A stretch of 8,595 bases of DNA, from positions 1-8,595 of the forward strand of contig JAXDLH010000325.1 of assembly GCA_034666705.1 (NCBI GenBank), given 5' to 3'. The stretch is from JAXDLH01 sp034666705 (lineage in GTDB: Bacteria > Chloroflexota > UBA6077 > SHYK01). The position numbers were made by a program, and so were the translations under genes. Under the pieces are notes generated by a model. It did no database searches. It worked only from the letters and a program-made list of their open reading frames with translations, and was not told the origin of the DNA. Position 1 is the first letter of the stretch, and each line of letters opens with the position of its first letter. Positions 6,438-8,595 of this stretch are shown one piece after another.

Positions 6438-7586
6438 ATGCGCCACCCGAGACCATCGAGGATCGTCGTCGCGCCGAACGCATTCAAGGGGACGCTGCAC
6501 TGCTTCGATGTCGCCGCGGCCATCGCGGAGGGGCTGCGCCGGGAACTTCCGGACGCGACCATCGAGCAGGTCCCGATTGCCGATGGCGGGGATGACACGC
6601 TGGACGTGCTCAGCCGCGCGCGCGGGGGTGCGACCTTTCGGCAGCGTGTGGTCGGGCCTCTGGGAGATTCCGTCGAGGCTCGGTGGGCTGGGCTGCCCGA
6701 CGGCCGGACGGCGATTATCGAGTCCGCTGAGGCATCCGGCTTACGGCTCGTGGCGCCGGCCGCATTGAATCCGCTGGTCGCGACAAGCCAGGGCACGGGC
6801 GAGCTGATCATGGCCGCGCTCGATATGGGTTACCGCCGGCTCATCATTGGCCTTGGCGGCAGCGCGACAGTTGACGGTGGCGCAGGCATGTTGCAGGCCC
6901 TCGGCGCGCGCTTGCTCGACGCCGCAGGGCGTGACCTCAGTCCGGGGGGCGGCCAGCTCAGCCAGCTCCGCTCGGTCGATCTGGCCGGCCTCGACGCTCG
7001 GCTGTGGGAGGTCGAGATTGTGGCCGCGTGCGACGTCGACAGCCCGCTCATTGGCCCGCGCGGTGCCGCCCCGAGCTTCGGACCACAGAAGGGGGCGGAT
7101 CCGGCCATGGTGCGCCTGCTGGCGGCGAACCTGGACCGACTCGGCTCCCTCCTTGAAGCGCAGCTCGGGCGCAAGCTGCGCCACACGCCGTCCGGCGGTG
7201 CAGCCGGCGGGATGGGCGCCGCGCTCTTGGCGCTTCCCTCGGCGACGCTCCGGCCGGGGATAGAACTCGTATTGGAGCTCCTCGATTTCGACGCTCGGCT
7301 TGCCGAGTGCGACCTCGTGATTACGGGCGAGGGCAAGCTCGACCTTGGCTCCTGGGGTGGCAAGGGCCCGGTTGGGGTCGCGAATGCGGCGCGGTGCTGT
7401 GGCGTGCCATGTGTAGCCATCGTCGGTCAACTCGAGCGGCCGCCTGACGTAGTCGGTGTCGATCCGTTCATCGCGATCGTGACGCTCGTCGCTGCCGAGG
7501 TTCCGGTCGCCCAGGCGATGCGCGAGCCATACCCACTGCTGGTGCGCGCGGCTGAAGATCTCGCGCAGTCGCTCTTTCCAGCGTAG
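6438..7586 (+). CDS. Glycerate kinase, GarK/GlxK family (Gly_kinase, PF02595 type)
   Basis: Phosphorylates D-glycerate with ATP; GarK/GlxK members generally yield 2-phosphoglycerate, feeding glyoxylate/glycerate carbon into lower glycolysis in the cytoplasm. The 382 residues match the usual family length of about 370-390. Recognisable segments: VVAPNAFKGTL near the N-terminus; IADGGDDTLDVL around D49; GLGGSATVDGGAGM starting at G138; FGPQKGA; GGAAGGMGAAL at 253-263; VITGEGKLD leading into GGKGPVGVA, about 294-315. Deviations from the common pattern: DGGDD where DGG-E/D-G is usual, and DLGSWGGKGP where D-x-Q-S/T-x-x-GK-x-P is usual. The gene lies alone, divergent from the toastrack gene and convergent with the last gene, with no glyoxylate-pathway partner in the window. 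Its TAG stop lies in a 12-bp tandem duplication. Family certain; the position phosphorylated (2- or 3-) is inferred from family. Confidence 0.94.
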   Translation: MRHPRPSRIVVAPNAFKGTLHCFDVAAAIAEGLRRELPDATIEQVPIADGGDDTLDVLSRARGGATFRQRVVGPLGDSVEARWAGLPDGRTAIIESAEASGLRLVAPAALNPLVATSQGTGELIMAALDMGYRRLIIGLGGSATVDGGAGMLQALGARLLDAAGRDLSPGGGQLSQLRSVDLAGLDARLWEVEIVAACDVDSPLIGPRGAAPSFGPQKGADPAMVRLLAANLDRLGSLLEAQLGRKLRHTPSGGAAGGMGAALLALPSATLRPGIELVLELLDFDARLAECDLVITGEGKLDLGSWGGKGPVGVANAARCCGVPCVAIVGQLERPPDVVGVDPFIAIVTLVAAEVPVAQAMREPYPLLVRAAEDLAQSLFPA

Positions 7587-7607
7587 CGTGCTGGGTAGCG
7601 TGCTGGG
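7584..7607. repeat. Perfect 12-bp tandem duplication (TAGCGTGCTGGG x2) across the glycerate kinase stop
   Basis: Copies at 7584-7595 and 7596-7607 are identical. The first begins with the TAG stop codon, so the second supplies another TAG exactly four codons later in the same frame. It looks like a recent slippage duplication and doubles the stop signal. Confidence 0.9.
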
Positions 7608-7618
7608 GCCGTCGCGGC
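7608..7618. other. Small hairpin GCCG-TCG-CGGC in the convergent gap
   Basis: A 4-bp GC stem with a 3-nt loop lies between the ends of two convergent genes (7587-7635). There is no T-run on either side, so it is not a standard intrinsic terminator; it could at most slow polymerase. Nothing else terminator-like is visible in this 49-bp gap. Confidence 0.2.
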
Positions 7619-7635
7619 ACCGCCCTCGTGTCGCC

Positions 7636-8595
7636 TCAGTAGGGGAAAGGTCCGTAGAACGGCCCCGGTCCGAAGCCACCAGAGGTCGAGTACGCCCGAA
7701 TCGAGAGCGCCCGTTGATTCTCGGCGGGCAGCTCCACAATGAAGAGCAGTCCCTGCCAATTACCATCGGCCGGCACGTCCCAGGTACTCCACGCGGCGGG
7801 CCCGTCGATACCCCCATCGACCTTCGTCCAGCCGGCGTCTTCGAGCTGTAGAGAGAGGTCGGCCTCCAGGTCGGCAGCGGAGATGTCGGTTTGCGCCACC
7901 GCCTCGGAGCTCCAGCCGTTCCCACCGCCGCCACCGCCCGTGGTTCGAAGCTGGACACCTTCGGGTGGAGTCAAGGGCGGGATCGGATTCGTGAACGAAG
8001 CAGCGGGAGCGGGTCCGAATGGGACAGAAAATGGTGGTGTCGGTGGCGGCGAGCAGGGAGTGTAGCTAGGGCCTCCACCCGACGCGGATGAGGCGACGGG
8101 CTGAGACACGTTGAGCCGCACGTCGGCCGGTCCGCTGCCTGCCTGGCGAACGGTCAACGTTGCATAGCGGTCATCGTTGTCCTGGCAGAACATGCTGCTG
8201 ATGGGAAATGGGGACGCCGACTGGAAGCCGCCGCCCGGTGCACCAAACGGGCCCAAACCGCCATAGGAGGGTGGAGTCCAGCCGCGCGTGGCGAAGGCGT
8301 CTGCGTAGAATCGCTGGATCTGTTGCGGAGTTCCGGGTGCGTCGATCACGATCTCCACGGTAGACGCCGGGCCCCCACCGGTGCGGACCAGGCTGCCGAC
8401 CAGTCGACCGCCTGGAGGAACCGGCACATCCAGCGGGAGATCGGTGGGCACCTGGCCAGGAAGGAGGTGAGCGGTAGGTGGCTGGGCGTTTGCGGTCGGC
8501 GCGTAGGGGTATGGTTGAACTAACAGCCGCTCGGCGAGCTCGCGGACTTGCGCGGCCTCCCCTTGCGTCTGCTGCGCCTCAGCCAGCGGCGACCC
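7636..8595 (-). CDS. Unrecognised two-domain protein with Pro/Gly-rich linker, 5' end cut by window edge
   Basis: 319 residues are readable to the right edge with no start that I trust. A GTG at 8451 is in frame, but an open reading continues upstream for 48 codons with sensible composition, so the real start is outside. Visible parts: a Gln/Glu/Ala-rich, probably helical stretch (about 1-25, read from the window edge); a Pro/Ala linker; half A (about 49-165) with LPLDVPVPPGGRLVGSL and a segment QQIQRFYADAFATRGW; a Pro-rich linker and a run of six Gly (about 176-225); half B (about 228-319) with DLEADLSLQLEDAGW and a strand-rich end. The two 'helix then GW' segments suggest related halves, each resembling proteins where a short helix plus GW precedes beta strands. 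Composition suggests an extracytoplasmic protein, but the N-terminus that would show a signal or lipobox is missing. Function unknown. Confidence 0.8.
   Translation of the reverse strand, partial: GSPLAEAQQTQGEAAQVRELAERLLVQPYPYAPTANAQPPTAHLLPGQVPTDLPLDVPVPPGGRLVGSLVRTGGGPASTVEIVIDAPGTPQQIQRFYADAFATRGWTPPSYGGLGPFGAPGGGFQSASPFPISSMFCQDNDDRYATLTVRQAGSGPADVRLNVSQPVASSASGGGPSYTPCSPPPTPPFSVPFGPAPAASFTNPIPPLTPPEGVQLRTTGGGGGGNGWSSEAVAQTDISAADLEADLSLQLEDAGWTKVDGGIDGPAAWSTWDVPADGNWQGLLFIVELPAENQRALSIRAYSTSGGFGPGPFYGPFPY

Noticed and set aside
7604..7635. An intrinsic terminator between the two convergent genes at the right
   Set aside because: Only a 4-bp stem is present and no T-run follows on either strand.
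6741..7958. A 405-codon open frame on the minus strand across the glycerate kinase gene, and similar long minus-strand frames at 1934-2800 and 4202-4927
   Set aside because: They lie antisense to genes with complete conserved motifs, have Arg/Ser/Pro-heavy shadow composition and match no family I know; long antisense frames are expected at this GC content.

Overview
The window is GC-rich chromosomal DNA (roughly two thirds G+C by eye) of densely packed bacterial genes. I see no tRNA, rRNA, insertion sequence, phage gene or CRISPR array. Long Pro/Thr/Ser linkers in secreted proteins, a LysM-NlpC/P60 hydrolase, a stand-alone toastrack (LiaF-like) protein and GTG starts fit a Chloroflexota bacterium of the Thermomicrobia type. 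That placement is inference; no marker gene here proves it.

Left part (1-5584): a D-alanyl-D-alanine carboxypeptidase (peptidase S11, cut by the left edge) is read leftwards. Across a 322-bp divergent intergenic region lies a rightward two-component operon. It encodes a membrane histidine kinase with an extracellular Cache-like sensor, HAMP and PAS domains, then an OmpR/PhoB-type response regulator that overlaps it by 4 bp. About 200 bp further on comes a secreted hydrolase with three LysM domains and a C-terminal NlpC/P60 peptidase. Two peptidoglycan enzymes therefore flank one sensor-regulator pair, which suggests, without proving, a cell-envelope homeostasis locus.

Middle (5588-6349): a leftward 253-aa beta-rich protein resembling the toastrack/LiaF C-terminal domain, without membrane segment or signal peptide. 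It ends tail-to-tail with the hydrolase, only 3 bp between the two stop codons.

Right part (6438-8595): a short divergent promoter region leads to a complete glycerate kinase of the GarK/GlxK family, an apparent metabolic outlier. Its stop codon lies in a perfect 12-bp tandem duplication. Converging on it is the 3' part of an unrecognised protein with two similar halves joined by a Pro/Gly-rich linker, cut by the right edge.

No clearly new system is visible. The points most worth a second look are the envelope gene neighbourhood with its detached toastrack protein, the operator-like inverted repeats in the two divergent regions, and the duplicated stop region.
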